DNA from: Phanerodontia chrysosporium | Taxonomy: Eukaryota > Basidiomycota > Agaricomycetes > Polyporales > Phanerochaetaceae | NCBI GenBank assembly: GCA_001910725.1 | Contig: MJGA01000025.1 | Location: 372,001 to 436,000, forward strand | DNA length: 64,000 nucleotides | Reading direction: 5' to 3' | Shown here: piece after piece, positions 11,554-25,122 of the stretch | Layout of the letters: the number at the start of each line of letters is the position of its first letter | Position numbering within the stretch: the stretch's first letter is position 1 | Notes under the pieces: model-generated | Told to the model about the DNA's origin: nothing | Database searches by the model: none | Seen by the model: only the letters and a program-made list of their open reading frames with translations | Made by a program: the position numbers and the translations under genes

Positions 11554-12198
11554 TATACGAACGTGTACGCACATACCTCAGTCCTCGCTGACTATGTCCA
11601 GACCCCATAGATGACAGTACCTTGGTCATGGCTGACCACGCTAGACCGAGTGCAGGAGAGCAAAGTCCAGGAACGAGATGTCAGTAGGTGGGGAAGAGGG
11701 TGCGTCATGCCTCACTAGTGTATAGGACCTGTCGTTCCAGAATCGCGAAGCATGTCAGACCATGCCAAGCGGTCGGCGAAAGTCTGGTTCATGTATTTAT
11801 ACGAAGGTGGGGAAAGCCCGTGCGGGGGAGCGCGGAAGGACGCGCCGCATTGACTTTTGAGCACTGACTCGAGCAGGGTCGCGCTACGGCCGATGAGATT
11901 TGTAGTGGGCGATGCTGACGTGCTTATGGCCACTCTAAAATTTCGAAGAACAGCCGAATTTCGAGTGCGGCATGCGGAAGGGCGGATGCTCACTGGACGA
12001 TAAGGCCTCTAGAGATAGCGGAGGTGGCGTGGCGACGCGGGGGAATAGCCGCTCAGCACGATGACTCGGAGTCACATCGATTTTATGGAGCTGCAGCCTC
12101 GCAAATAAAAGGGCGACTAGGGCGGGCGACAGGTACGTCGTCCTCGACGCCAGCATCCTCAGCCAGCTCAGCTCACCGCCCACCGCACGCCTCCAGCC
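11554..12198. other. Intergenic region holding the glutamate dehydrogenase promoter
   Basis: A 645 bp region without a convincing gene. The left half is the EBP2 3' flank. The right half carries a 13 bp perfect palindrome at 12062-12074 (listed separately) and an AAATAAAAGG element at 12103-12112 that may serve as a TATA box about 90 bp before the ATG. Confidence 0.5.
12062..12074. promoter_or_regulatory. Candidate Gcn4/Cpc1-type site upstream of NADP-GDH
   Basis: TGACTCGGAGTCA is a perfect palindrome made of two inverted TGACTC half-sites, 125 bp before the GDH start codon. TGACTC is the core recognised by bZIP regulators of general amino-acid control (Gcn4/Cpc1). The match is seen directly; the regulatory role is inferred. 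Confidence 0.45.
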
Positions 12199-13739
<1,541 letters not shown>

Positions 13740-14197
13740 ACGTCGCAAACAAAAACACAGTGTATCTTGGATGGATGGCGGATGTAGATTTCAAAATGTA
13801 TCATACGGGCTGTTGTATACCTCACTTGTAATTTATTGGTACCTTTCACGCATCTTTGCGACCTCGTTGAGCAGACTCAAGAGAAACTCCCGTCTTGGCA
13901 GCACGTTCCGGCATCATGGCGTTCTGAAGCCGTTCCTCACTGTCATACACAAGTAGTTCATGAAAAACAGTGGTATTGACTAATTACACAGGTGGCATGA
14001 CACTCCACGATATAAATGCAAGCTAATGTACTATAGGTGCTGTCAATATGGTTGAGCCAACTGGCAGGACTGGCATACGCACAGTAAAAATACAGTCCCG
14101 GAACCATGCAAACCAATCAATGCAAAAGCAGCCGCACACATGTCTTCTACGACCGGCGTAGTCACGGGTTCTCTTCTAACATAGTGTAAGCCAAGGA
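13740..14197. other. Intergenic spacer between convergent genes
   Basis: 458 bp between the stop of glutamate dehydrogenase and the stop of the minus-strand gene. It is AT-richer than its surroundings and consists of 3' untranslated sequence. No ORF with supporting context, repeat or RNA gene is visible. Confidence 0.5.
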
Positions 14198-14747
14198 TCA
14201 CAGAGGAGCAGTGTCGAAAAACGTACTAGGCGACTCGCTCTCAGTGCGAGGTTTCTTGCTAGGAGTCTCTGTAGAATCATTTGAGCTTTCGGCGAGAGGA
14301 AGACGACGCTTGCCGCGCATTCTCTGTATTGTGGCGTTAGTACTGGGCCGTGTGCTCGGCGGAATGTACTCACGAATCGATTGTCAAACTCTCGCTTCCT
14401 GGGTACTGGTCAGCAAATATGTGTATTGGTCGATATGGTCACTCACTTGGCTATGATCTCCTCCTGCTTCTTCTTCTCCTCCTCGTCCTACACACTCAAT
14501 CAGCCTGTTCGCGCCGTCTAAAGGTGACACTCACCCTCTTCATATGTTGGAAGCGCTCGAGGAACGTACCGTCGTTGGAGAAGATGTTGACTGGCTTGGG
14601 CTTTGGATGGTTAGCCCTAGAAGTGCCATGGTGAACGTAGGCCGAGGGCGCAGGCGAGAGTCGCGACACTGGAGAGAGATGGGGCACGGGTGAGACGGAA
14701 GGAGCAGGCGAGCCATACCCGCTGACTGGAGACGCTACGCTAGACAT
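14198..14747 (-). CDS. Small basic protein of unknown function, 4 exons
   Basis: Not recognised as a named family. Minus-strand exons 14747-14535, 14487-14447, 14398-14374 (25 nt) and 14323-14198 assemble into 134 residues with exact phases. The N-terminus is a disordered Ser/Pro repeat (SPAPSVSPVPHLSPV), followed by a conserved-looking KPVNIFSNDGTFLERF helix start, then a charged coiled coil (KRDEEEKKKQEEIIAKKRE) leading to FDNRFRMRGKRRLP and a KKPRTE segment that could be a nuclear localisation signal. The layout suggests a small nuclear protein; this is inference. It is divergently arranged with the F-box gene at 15021. Confidence 0.7.
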
Positions 14748-15020
14748 CGTTGCGAGGAGGGTCGAGGAGAGTTACTCGGGAGGGCAGGAGTGGGAGACAA
14801 CGTCGAGGACCGCGGTGGTGATGGTCTTGAAATAAGGAGGCAACGGGCGACTTGCCGCGGAACAGCTCGAAACGTCGGGATTTCCCACGCCTCATTCCCA
14901 TGACGTCGGCCGACGGCAAGCTTCAGTCAGCAGCCGCCGAGCAGCAATCGCAAGACGTCGTCCTCGTCGTCCTCCACGACGTCCTCGCCATACTCCGCGA
15001 CGTCCTCAGAGGTATACACC

Positions 15021-16495
15021 ATGCCCTGCTTGCTTGACCTGCCTCCAGAGTTACTGGAACACATTCTCCTAGAGCTAGACCCGCGCGACGTCGCCCAAGT
15101 CGCCTGCACATGCCACGCCCTCCACGATGTCATCTACGGAGATGCGAACGAGCTCTTCTGGCGCAAGCTCTACCTGCGCATGCCACTCGACGACCCGCGC
15201 ATCTGCCGCACACCTCTCGGCGTCCCTCTGCACGACATCGACTGGCGGCACATGCTGCAGCGTGTCATTCGCGCACGTAGCGTCGTGAACAACACCGCCG
15301 TATGCCGCCCCGAGGAGCGCACCGCCGTCGTGCAGACCCTGCTTGACCTCGCACGCCGCACGCCGCCCCTCTCGAGCACGCTTGGCGACGAGCTCAGCCT
15401 TAACCTCGTCTGGCTCGCCGCCCTCCTCCGCGGCGGTGCCTTCCTCGACCACACGATCTGGGTCCCCGCGGCAGACGAACGGCAGGCCCGCGCACATCTG
15501 CACACGCTCTTTGGCCTCACGTCGCACGACTTTCGCCCTCGCCACCGCGCCGAGACCCGCGCGTTCGTGTACGACTTCAAGCACTACTCCGCGAAGAACA
15601 ACTGGGGCCCGTTCATGCAAGACGGCAGCGGCCGCGTTAACTGGGAGCACGTTCTTGCCATCCACCATGTCATGAGCATGCATATTGTGCCAGAGCCAGA
15701 CGGCGAGCAGCAACCTACCTACACCATCTTCCCCATGAGTCTACCCTTTACGCAGAGCATCATCCCCGCAGGTGTAGACGTCGACGCTATGGACGACTGG
15801 GCTGGCATAGAAGGCGTCTGGCAGTGTGCCTTTGCCTTCATTGATCATCGCGAGTTGCTCTTGTACAACGACATTCCTGGCGGCGACGTGCGTTCCCCTT
15901 TATCGAGATTATATACTCAATTAATTCGGTCTTCAGAGACACGGGGAACCAAGGCGTAGCGGCGCCGGCTTCTTCGAGTCCTCTCGCATTACCGAAGTGT
16001 TCGGCGGGTTGAACATCCTGCTCCGGCTCACGCGTATCGAGCACGACCCGGCGCACCCCACGCGCCCGATCCTGCATTTCGAGGGCCAGAGCAAGACGGG
16101 CACGACCATGTCTGGCTTCGTGCGCGTCACACCCGATGAGAACATCCGCTGGCATTTCGTGAGCACGCCATTGCGCTCCGAGAATACTGCGACGCTGACC
16201 CACACCTGCAGGAGAGTGGCCAGAACGGAGACAACGTCTGGAGGTATGCCCTCGTCGCTCTTATCCGAGTCCAACGCTCACCCTTGTGGACAGCTCGGAG
16301 GGCGTACAAGTCGGCAGTGTGCGCTCGCCCTTTGGGATACTCGGTGTCTGGACGACCGTCAGCCATGATTTCGGTGACCCCGTTGGTTTGTCTTTTCGCA
16401 TTGCGTTGCGTCTCATCATCTGCTCACGATGTGACTGATCAGGGCCATTCTGGATGCGACGACTACCGACAGCTGACGACGCGGGTTTGGCGTGA
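15021..16495 (+). CDS. F-box domain protein
   Basis: A 421-residue F-box protein. Exons 15021-15887, 15937-16158, 16212-16243, 16294-16385 and 16443-16495 close in phase. The F-box is textbook: LDLPPELLEHILLELDPRDVAQVACTCHALHDVI, the Skp1-binding helices of an SCF ubiquitin ligase receptor. The C-terminal part (FEGQSKTGTTMSGFVRVTP, GVQVGSVRSPFGILGVWTT, GDPVGPFWMRR) matches a substrate-binding module I know from many agaricomycete F-box proteins of similar size. The 32 nt third exon is short but is flanked by good splice sites. The target is unknown. The gene is convergent with the BBC1-like gene. Confidence 0.85.
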
Positions 16496-16822
16496 ACCTC
16501 TGGCTGCCATGCCCGCACTTGCATGTGCATCTGTACAAGATCGGATACCTGCTTTATACAGTCGAAAAGGTCTTCGCTCTCGAGAATCCACACCTGCAGT
16601 GCATGTTACCACTTCTGCGTGCTTGCTCAGAGAGGACTGCAGAGAGCCTGTCAATCCTCACTCGTCTGTATCGCCAACACTGGAATCGCGGTCACTGAAA
16701 TTCAGATACTAATGAGTAATGAATTATATTGATCCTACCAATCCGTTCTCATCCTGTCAAGAAAGTGCTATGCCATGACACAAGTGAATCCAAGCTCAAT
16801 GATTAATACTATTCTCTCCTAA
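16496..16822. other. Intergenic spacer between convergent genes
   Basis: 327 bp of 3' flanks of the F-box and BBC1-like genes. No gene or repeat is visible. Confidence 0.5.
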
Positions 16823-19800
16823 CTATGCTTCCAGAACTCGATAGATCTACCACACACTGGTCAGAGAAATATCAAACAACGTGTCGTGCAAGACATACCT
16901 TCACAATGCCACTCTTCAGATCTTCCAGACGATAGCTTACGGATTCGACACTCTGTACAGGCATTAGCGACAAGTCGAATCAAAACTTGTCAGCACGCAC
17001 CTCCTGTCCGACATGCTGGTTCGCCTGAACACCTTCACCTTCGTCTTCTTGACCTCATAGTCCCCGATGATGGCGACCAGCGGCTCACCCATTCCGACGT
17101 TCTGGTGGTAGATCTGGAGACCCTTGTGCCCCTTGAGTTTCGCCTCTTGCAGCACGATAATGTCCCCTGGCATGATGTCGCTCGCGCGCTTCGTCACTGC
17201 CGCCCCGCTCTGCTCGTACACGAGGTACCCAAACGAGTCGTACGGTGGCGCCGGCTTCGTTGCATTCGGCACTTCGTTCAGCACCGCCGCCACGAACCCG
17301 ACGTGCGTCCCGTCTCCGATCAGGCTCTTTCGCGACTTTTCGTATAGGGTCGTCGCTACCTCGGCGATCTGCACACCGACGCGACCCCAGTGCGCCATCA
17401 AGTCGTCCGCGGACAGAGCTACTGGCGGGGGAGGAGCCTGCTTTGGCGGTGGCGGTGGTGGCGCCGCAGATCCAGTCGTGTGCTGACCAGGGTATTGTGT
17501 AGAATCTTCCGACCACTGACCTGACAACGAGAGGTCAGTGTCGCCTCCGAAATCGACACTGCCTTCCCACTGAGCGCCTGGTCTATTGGCCTCCGGGAGC
17601 TCTGGCGGAGGCGGAGGCGGCGCAGAAGTAGGCGGCGCTCTCTTGAGGCTAGCCGTTCGCGGCGGCGGAACCGGCGGCATTTCTTCATGAACGTCCGATG
17701 ACTCGATCATCACGTAGTCATTGTTGGATGCAGAAGGCGAGAGCGTCGGGCGCGACTGCGGCGGCGGCACAGGCGGGCGCCCAGCGGGAACGGGGGCCGC
17801 GAAGCAGGCCGAACAGGCGGTGGTGGAGGCGGTGTCTCTTCTTCATCTTCAGGATGGTCGACCTCCTCGATATCGCTCTCCTCTGCTTCGACCTTTACGC
17901 CAGATGCCTCTGACTCCGCGTCGCTCTGCTCGGGTGCAGGAGGAGGCGGTGCGGCCCGCGGCGGGGGTGGGCGAGAAGACGGAAGAGGTGGGGGCACCTC
18001 CTCATACGCAGCGGCAGCTGGCACTGGCGGTGGAGGCGCAGCTCTAGGCGGCGGCGGACGTGACGGCGGCGGCGGAGGCGGGACCTCGCTATCCTCGTCA
18101 GCCTGTACCTTTGGAGCCCTGGGAGGCGGAGCGGCAGGCGTTGGGAACATTCCAAAGCGCATACCACCAGCAGCCGCCAACCGAGCTGCAATGCGTTGCT
18201 TGCGAGCAAACTCATCCTCTTCCTCCTCGGGCGGCGCCTGTTCTTCTTGAGGCGCCTCGTCGTGTCCGGCTTCCGGCTGTCGTTCTTCCTCTGCGAGTGG
18301 CGCAACGGGCGGTGGAGGCGGCGGACGAGCAACAGGCGGTGGCGCACCGAAACGAATGCCTCCTAGCTTTGCCATGCGCTCTGCAATGGTACGACGGCGG
18401 GCAGTCTCCTCGTCTTCTACAGGAGCCTCTTCCTCCAGTTCGCTCGGCGGGACCTCACCGTGAGGCGAGAGAGCAGGCGGGTCTGGAATCGCAGCCGGAG
18501 GTGACATTGGAGACTTTTGAGGACTGTAGAATGAAGGGTCTATAGGGTCTTTAAAACTTGTCAATAAAATGTCTTACGCAGTTTGACAAACGTATCTTAC
18601 CACCGTCCGAATCGTCCAGAGTATGTGAACCTCCACTCTGTGGAATGACGACGCTAGGAGGCTGAGGCTCTTCCTTGGTAGGTGAGACGGGCATTGACGG
18701 CTTCCGTTGGGGCACAGGGATCGACTCGCGACGAGGTGGAGGCGGTGGAGGCGGCGACAGCTCCTGATTTTGCACGTCCGCGGAGTCAGAGTACTCGATA
18801 GGCTCATCGTTCGCACCCTCCCGTTCTTCGTATACGACAGCTTCGATTGGTGGCGGCGGAGGGAGTGACCGTCTTGGCGATTTGGGCGATGCTACAGGCT
18901 CGGACTCGGCTTCATTGGTAGGGGGCGGCGGAAGCGACCGCCGTGATGAGCGAATGCTCGGCGACTTGTATGAAGTAGCGTCGTCAATATCTTCAGGCTC
19001 TGCAACCACGCTATGCGCGGCGGGAGGTCCGGAAACAAACTCCTCAGGCTCTGCTGGCTTTGCGCGAGGAGGCGGGATCGACATGGAACTCGATCTGCGT
19101 GGTGGAGGCGGGGGAGGTGCGACCTCGTCGTCTTCTGGAACTTCTTCAGGTTCGACTTGCCCCAACGGCGGAGCTGGGGTGGCACGAGGTGGAGGAGGTA
19201 CCGACACGCGGCGAGGAGGCGGAGGAGGCGGCGATTCTACGTCTGCCTCCGCCTCAGGTTCGAGAGTAGACTTCCGACCCAAAGCAGGCACAATCGGCTC
19301 GCTTTCGTGCTCATCCGCATGGGCTTCCTCGTAGACAGACTGCTCGTCGCTCTGCTCCTCTTCGGTTTCACGATACGCAAGGCCTGTAACCTCGTGATCT
19401 TCGTGCCCGTGTACAAATTCGCTTTCATTGGCTACATTGCTTGCATCTACAAAAACAGTAAAGATCCATCAATCCTACATATTCCTTGCCACATCTAGAT
19501 TGAAAGAAGATATTATTTACCATCTACCTCTTCCTGCTGGTACCTAGCATCGCCTTCAGGTGCGTCGCTGTCTCGCTCCGACGCCATGCTCGCGGTCCTG
19601 CCAGATATAGGTCGGGTTGCAGCAGGAGGCACAGGCGGTGGGCTAGCAAGGCTAGATACCGAAGGCGCAGACAGGTCAATGCTCTCCCGGCGACCAGCGT
19701 CTGCTGACTCGGGGAGGACAGGCGGAGGGACATCTGCGGTCTCAGACTCGACTTGCTCCTCATGTTGTGGAGACTCCTCAGGGCTCTTCGGTACGTCCAC

Positions 19801-21379
19801 TGTGGCCTTGCGAGTCGGCATCGGAGGCGGTGCTGCAAAGGGGTTGAAGCCACCCTGCTGGCGGAGACGTTCAGCGATCCGCTGACGGCGCGTTTCCTCA
19901 TCTTCCTCTTCCTCTATCTCCGTAGGCTGTTCAACGGCCTCGGGCTCATCTGCAACAAGCACAGGATCCTCGACGGGTTCGGGATCCTCAGCTGCCTGCA
20001 CGGCCGCAGCAGGCTCGGGCACTTGCGCTGGTTCCTCCTTCTGTCCACGCTCGAGCGCGAGCTCGTCGATGTTGTCCAGCACCTCACTCTGAGACTCCTG
20101 CACGTCGGCGTTCGGCACGTCCGGTGCCTCGGCCTTGGCCGGTTCCACGGAACTGTCTGTCTTCTCCACAGGCTCCAAGTCCAGAACAGCCTCGTCCTCT
20201 TTACTCTTCTGCACAGGCTCCTGGAGCTCCTTCGAGGTGTCATCGCTTGTAAGTTGCGGCGTGCCGGCCGGGCTCTCCGAGACATCGGGAGGGCTTCCGA
20301 GGACTTGCTCGGCAGCAGGCGGCGGAGTTGCAGGGGACGGCGACTTGGGGGCCTTACGACGCGGAGGAGCTGCTCGCTTCGGTGCCGCAGGGACGGGCAT
20401 TGCGGGTGAGCGAGGGGCAGACGATGGTGCAGAGTCGGCAGACAGGAGAGATGTACTGGACGCATTCGGTTGAGCAAAGTATTCTGTATTAAGGTCAATA
20501 TATGCGCAACGTCGGAGGGGAATGACGCACCCTGGCCCGTTTTCTCTGTAGATTCGCCTTCGGCGGCTGCGTCTGGAGGGCTTTGAGGTGCTTTGTCTTG
20601 AGGAACTGTGGTGGTATGTCAGTAACACGTGCCGACACACAACGGCATCGCCGCACCTTCAACATCGGTCGCTTGCTCGGTGGTCTTCTCCTCCTTGGGC
20701 TCTTCAGCCTTTGCAACTTCGGGTTTCTTGGGCACGTCTGGCTTGCGACCGAAGATAGGAGGTGCCATACCAACCCTGGCACCTCCAAGACGGGCCATGC
20801 GAGCAGCAATCGCAGCACGACGCTGCCGCTCTTCTTCCTCTGGGTCCGCCTCCTTTGGCTCCTCAGCGTGCGCCTCCTTTGCGTCCTCTCCTTCCGCAGT
20901 AGGCTGGTCATCGGATGGCACAGGCGCGTCGCTCGCAGGCGGCGAAAGCACGGGCGGCGAGAAGGCACGCGGGCAGCCTCCTTGCCCTCACCGTCGCTGT
21001 CGTCAGCAGGCGGAGACACAACTGGAGGTGGCTTCCACTTTGGTTTCTCGAGCGGTGGCTTCGGTGCGACAGGCGGCGGCGCGCCAAAGCCCCCTCGTCC
21101 CTGGAGAGCCGCCATGCGCTCCCTGAGGCTGCCGCCGGCACCAATGCTGGCCTTCGCATCCGCGGCGCTCATGCCAGCAGCTGCCTTCCTCTCCTTTTCG
21201 GCATCCTCGTCGCTGGTAACGGCGGGCGGCGACGTCGGACGCGGCTTCCAGGAGACGTGCCCACTCGGCTTCGGGCGCGGTGCCGGCGCGGGTGCGGGTG
21301 CAGGCGCAGAGCCCTTGTTCTCGAATGCAGCGATACGGTCACGGAGTGAACCGACCTTCTTCGGCGGAGGATCAGCCAT
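16823..21379 (-). CDS. BBC1: BBC1/MTI1-like actin-patch regulator
   Basis: A 1411-residue proline-rich protein of the Bbc1/Mti1 family, which restrains Arp2/3-driven actin assembly at endocytic patches by binding type I myosins and WASP. Minus-strand exons: 21379-20657, 20605-20531, 20483-19521, 19446-18601, 18548-17001, 16952-16899 and 16846-16823. It opens with the short family motif KVGSLRDRIAAFE. Repeated RxxxxARMAxLGGxRxG-like helices (ERMAALQGRGGFG, ARMARLGGARVGM, ERMAKLGGIRFG, ARLAAAGGMRFG) and many PPPPPP SH3 ligands follow. The folded C-terminus has HWGRVGVQIAEVATTLYEKS, GTHVGFVAAVLNEVPNA, DIMPGDIIVLQEAKLKGHKG and ends SGIVKIYRVLEA, the BBC1/AIM3 C-terminal domain. An SH3 domain at the start is absent. 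Three breaks (near 20966, 17793, 17024) each need one G or C, after which every exon phase closes. Confidence 0.85.
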
Positions 21380-22115
21380 GGTAGACGGCGAGAGTGGTCG
21401 TGGTGGTCGTGGTGGTTGTGGTAGTCGAGCAAGGCGGGAGACGGCGCTACGTCATGAAACACTGCTTATCGTCGTCACTTATCGCTTTACGACCGGTAAC
21501 AAATAGCCTACTGCGCTTCCAACAGAACTCTTACCCGCCTTTCTTACTCCTAGTTTCAGTGATTCGAGACTGCGCCTCGCTGCTGCATCGTGTCTCATGA
21601 CGTCGTCTTTCTCGACTAACAACTCAAATATGTTCTTTGTGATCCCAACAGCGTCGAGAAGCAGCCAAGACTAGTCCTGTGGACAGCAGGTTGCGGAAGC
21701 GTGAGCGATGCACGGCATGCGCGCATGCACGGCGCCATAAGCGTGACCCCTGGTAGCGCGGACCCGGTGTACTCCACACCGCAATCGGTGCTCGCGCTGC
21801 CAAGCTTCGTTCCGTACGGTTACCCGCGTGCAATAGAGCGTATCAGCTGGCATTCACAGCTTTTGGGGCATGGTTCCCTGGAGGACGGCTATGTTGATGC
21901 GCGGGCGGGCGCTCGCCTGTCGGATCCCTGACACCACACACCCGGATGTACTCAGCTATCGCTGGCCCCTGGTTTAAAACTGGCCCCTACTTTATAAAAG
22001 TGGGCTAGCAGTCTCTACATCCACCGTAAGCAACTGGGATCATCTTTGCTAATGCATAGATACAGTACCTATCGATAGACACCAATATGCCAAGGGTCTG
22101 AGCAGGGGAATGAGG
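21380..22115. other. Intergenic, promoter of BBC1-like gene and relic promoter-like DNA
   Basis: 736 bp without a supported gene. The first ~250 bp are the BBC1-like promoter. Further on, a TTTATAAAAG box at about 21991-22000 follows a TGGCCCCT direct repeat (about 21963 and 21980), which resembles a promoter or LTR fragment just before the LTR-like segment at 22116. Confidence 0.4.
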
Positions 22116-22712
22116 TGTCACGGATGTGACGGCGTAGCCCTATTTTTTGCCGATTTTTGGCTATTTTCCTCGATTAATCCAACGGGCGAGCAGCCCTCGC
22201 GCCGTCTGGAGTCCTAGCCGCCCACACTCAGCGCCTGGCCATTCAGCGCCAGCGCCCTGATGGCGCATCACCCCTAGACGCCAGCGCATCCCGCTGCGCG
22301 CTCAGACACTGCCCGGATCACCGGTCTGCCTTGCAACCGGTTCCCCAGATCGCCGAGGAGGTACTGTCATCCCTGATGACTCCCCTCGCCGAGACACGCC
22401 GAGCTGATCAGCCTGATGACACAGCCTCGGCTCGACACAGCCTCGAGACACTGCCAGCTGACACAGCCTCGTGACATAGCCCCCGCACAGCCTCGCCGCG
22501 CAGCCCGCGTCGCAGCCTCGCTGGCTATGCTGAGCACTGCCCATCAGCTTAGGTAATCGTACAGCCTGCCCTAAAGACTCTGTAGTATATAAGGGTAGCA
22601 CTCTTCGCTCCTGTCCGTCATCTCGACCTCTTGGTCAATACGGACAGGTAAGCCGCACTTGTATTCTTTACTATCTCTCAATAATAACTTGGTCAATACG
22701 GACAGTTGCACA
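22116..22712 (+). mobile_element. LTR-like segment (probable solo or orphan LTR)
   Basis: Starts TGTCACGGATGTGACGG and can end in ...GACA or ...TGCACA, so it has the TG...CA form. It contains a TATA box (GTAGTATATAAGG near 22581) and a downstream C-rich transcribed-looking part, the layout of an LTR. A strongly diverged homologue lies at about 43866-44345, sharing GTAGTATATAAGGGTAGCACT-like sequence. No target-site duplication could be found, so both borders are approximate. Confidence 0.5.
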
Positions 22713-22957
22713 AACCGTTCATCGCCGCGTGACTCGCTCCGCTGCGCCATCTCGTCGACCTCCCCATTCGCGCTCCCTCGTGTAGCGTTGAGCCTTCACT
22801 CCGCGACATTAGGTCGAGATCTTTTGGGTACCCTAGGCATTTTTCCCTACCACTCCCCCCAAACCCCAAAAAGTTTATTCCCTCCGTTTAAAGCGAGTAC
22901 GTCGTAGTTGAGCAGCCTGCTCACTCCGTGCACGTTGCTAAGGCCCTTGCTTTGCAG

Positions 22958-23537
22958 TGCCAAAAGACGTCCAGCTCAAGGACCACATCCCCCAGCGCAT
23001 CTTCGACCGCCTCCAACGTCGTCGCAAGGCCGGTAACCCCGTCAAGTGGACGGACCGCAAAGTCAAGGCGGTCATCAAGCACGTCTCCACGCTCCCGACG
23101 CCTCCGCCCTCCGTCCCCTCCATCAACTGGAACGCCGTTCGCGAGGCTCGTGAGGCCAAACAACGCGTAGGCAACCGCATCCGCGAGCAGCGCCAACGAG
23201 AGGCGCAAGAAGCCCAGGCCGCCGTAGCCGCCTCCTCCTCGAAGCTCAGTTTGGCAGAGCGCCTCAGCGCCGCCCCGACATACGGGCCCATCGCCCGCAA
23301 GCCCATCGGCATCGATATCCCCAAGTACTCCCCCACCAACCTCGTCGGCATCTTCACGCCCAAGCTCGACACAACCATCAAGCGTCTCAAGGCCGTCGAG
23401 GAAGTCGACCTATTCCACCTCGTCAACAGCGACCACGCGTACGGCGTTTGCCAGCTGCTTGAATGCCTCCGACAGATCCGCGCCGAGCTCGTCCGTCTTG
23501 CCCCCACTACCACATTTAAGGAGTGGCATTATGCCTA
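22958..23537 (+). pseudogene. Unknown coding fragment cut by repeat A
   Basis: An open frame of about 190 codons (PKDVQLKDHIPQRIFDRLQ through VCQLLECLRQIRAEL) with coding-like composition, but no recognised family. It most likely begins at a splice acceptor (TTTGCAG at 22951-22957), as no ATG is in frame. It ends abruptly where repeat A starts (ATTATGCCTAG at 23530), so only the last two codons and stop come from the repeat. The C-terminus is therefore lost. Position between an LTR-like segment and repeat A makes a retroelement gag relic possible, but no zinc knuckle is seen. Confidence 0.45.
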
Positions 23538-24372
23538 GATTCTTGCTGTCGGTTTAGGGTACATGTTGGGTTCAGGATGGGGCTAAGTACGGGTTCATGG
23601 TTATTAGAGGGTTAAGGTGGGTTTAACTAGGGTTGAAGGTGAAGTATCTGAAGTGGTGCTGAGACAGCCTATGCGCCGCGAATGTTTTGACACACTCGCG
23701 GCGAACTGACGTGAATGGTCATGGTCCCATATACACATGGGTCAGCCGCGATTGTTTCGTGACAGTCGCGGCGATGCCTACCTTTTTTCGCGATCATGGG
23801 CATTTGCAGCAGTCTGAGCCATTTTTTAAATTAAATAATAATCATATCGCATCCAAATAAAATCGCAAAAATAGGCATATATCGCCGCGAGTGTTTCGTG
23901 ACACTCGCGGCGATGCCTACCATTTTTCGCGATTTTTCCATGGGCATTTGCAGCAGCCTGACCCAATATTAAATTAAATAATGATTATATCGCATCCAAA
24001 TAAAATCGCAAAAATAGGCATATATCGCCGCGAGTGTTTCGTGACACTCGCGGCGATGCCTACCATTTTTCGGGATTTTTCCATGGGCGTTTGCAGTCAG
24101 GATTAAATAGTTATTCAAGAATGAAATCCTAAATTATAAACTGCAAGTACAGTGTTTTACCACTTTTTGAGAAACTAATTTTTTACGATGATGAACCCAT
24201 ATTGACATGGGTCAGCTGCAGGTGTTCTGTGACATATGCAGTGGACTGACACAGATAAAGGGTCATATTGATATGGGTCAGCCACAACTGTTTCAAGACA
24301 CTTGCGGCGAACTGAGTCACTTTTTACATTAACTAATAATGATATCTCATCCAAATAAAATCGCTGAAATTG
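23531..24372 (+). repeat. Repeat A, copy 1 (hairpin-rich)
   Basis: Begins TTATGCCTAGATTCTTGCTG and is nearly identical over its first ~330 bp to the copies at 41820 and 44701. It contains ~145 bp tandem units, each with a hairpin whose best form has arms CGCCGCGAGTGT and ACACTCGCGGCG around TTCGTG (for example near 23882 and 24026). The units also share TCCAAATAAAATCGC. It has no coding capacity. It interrupts the coding fragment upstream. Confidence 0.8.
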
Positions 24373-25122
24373 GGAGTTTTATGCCCGCGGGGGGAAAGTT
24401 GGCTGGCCACCACTGTCCACTGGTCCCCCGTGACATCCAGCGCCCAAATGTGCCATATTAGGTTAGATGTAGATAAGATACAATGGCAACTGATAGAATC
24501 CATCACCGCGAGACGCGGGACTTCGCTGGCCGCCATCGTCGTCCGGTGCCCTCCACCATGTCCTGTCGGTGTCCGTTGGACCTCGTCAGGGCATGGTGCA
24601 GGTCACCATTCCCTGTTGTACGGTGTTGAACTGAACCCGGGTGTGGTGAGTTGTGCTGGACCGTGATGAAACATGGTGTATCTGACTGGAGGCAAGCAAG
24701 GTTTGCCACACATCGAGCTCTTGCGCTGATGTGGCGAGCTCGTCGCAGGTCCCAGCGTGGAGCGCGTCGTACTGCAGGCAGTTTCTGCCGTCTGGATTTG
24801 GCCTATGGTGCAGGAACCTGGTCCCTGCTTGGGTAAGCGGTCGTCATTTTGCTTCCGCACGGCCGCGCCACATTTGGATTAAATTCAGTGCGAATCTTAG
24901 TTTCGTGACATCTTGGTCTGGCAGTGCTACTAATGCTCACTATCTATGGTAGAGTTCTGGACTAGATCATGTTCTCGACCGTCCTTACAACCGAGAGCGC
25001 TGTATCTGTTGTTTTCACCCCAGGTTCGTGCTGTTTTTGGATTTTCTCGGTCTCTGCACTCTGCCGCTCACAATTTTCGTTCCCTTCGACCGTCATTCTC
25101 CCTTGTGGTCACATCCCCTGCC
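24373..25122. other. Spacer between repeat A and the SAP-like gene
   Basis: About 750 bp with no supported gene. Short open stretches exist in several frames but none has coding context. The final ~150 bp, pyrimidine-rich, are the likely promoter and leader of the gene at 25123. Confidence 0.4.
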
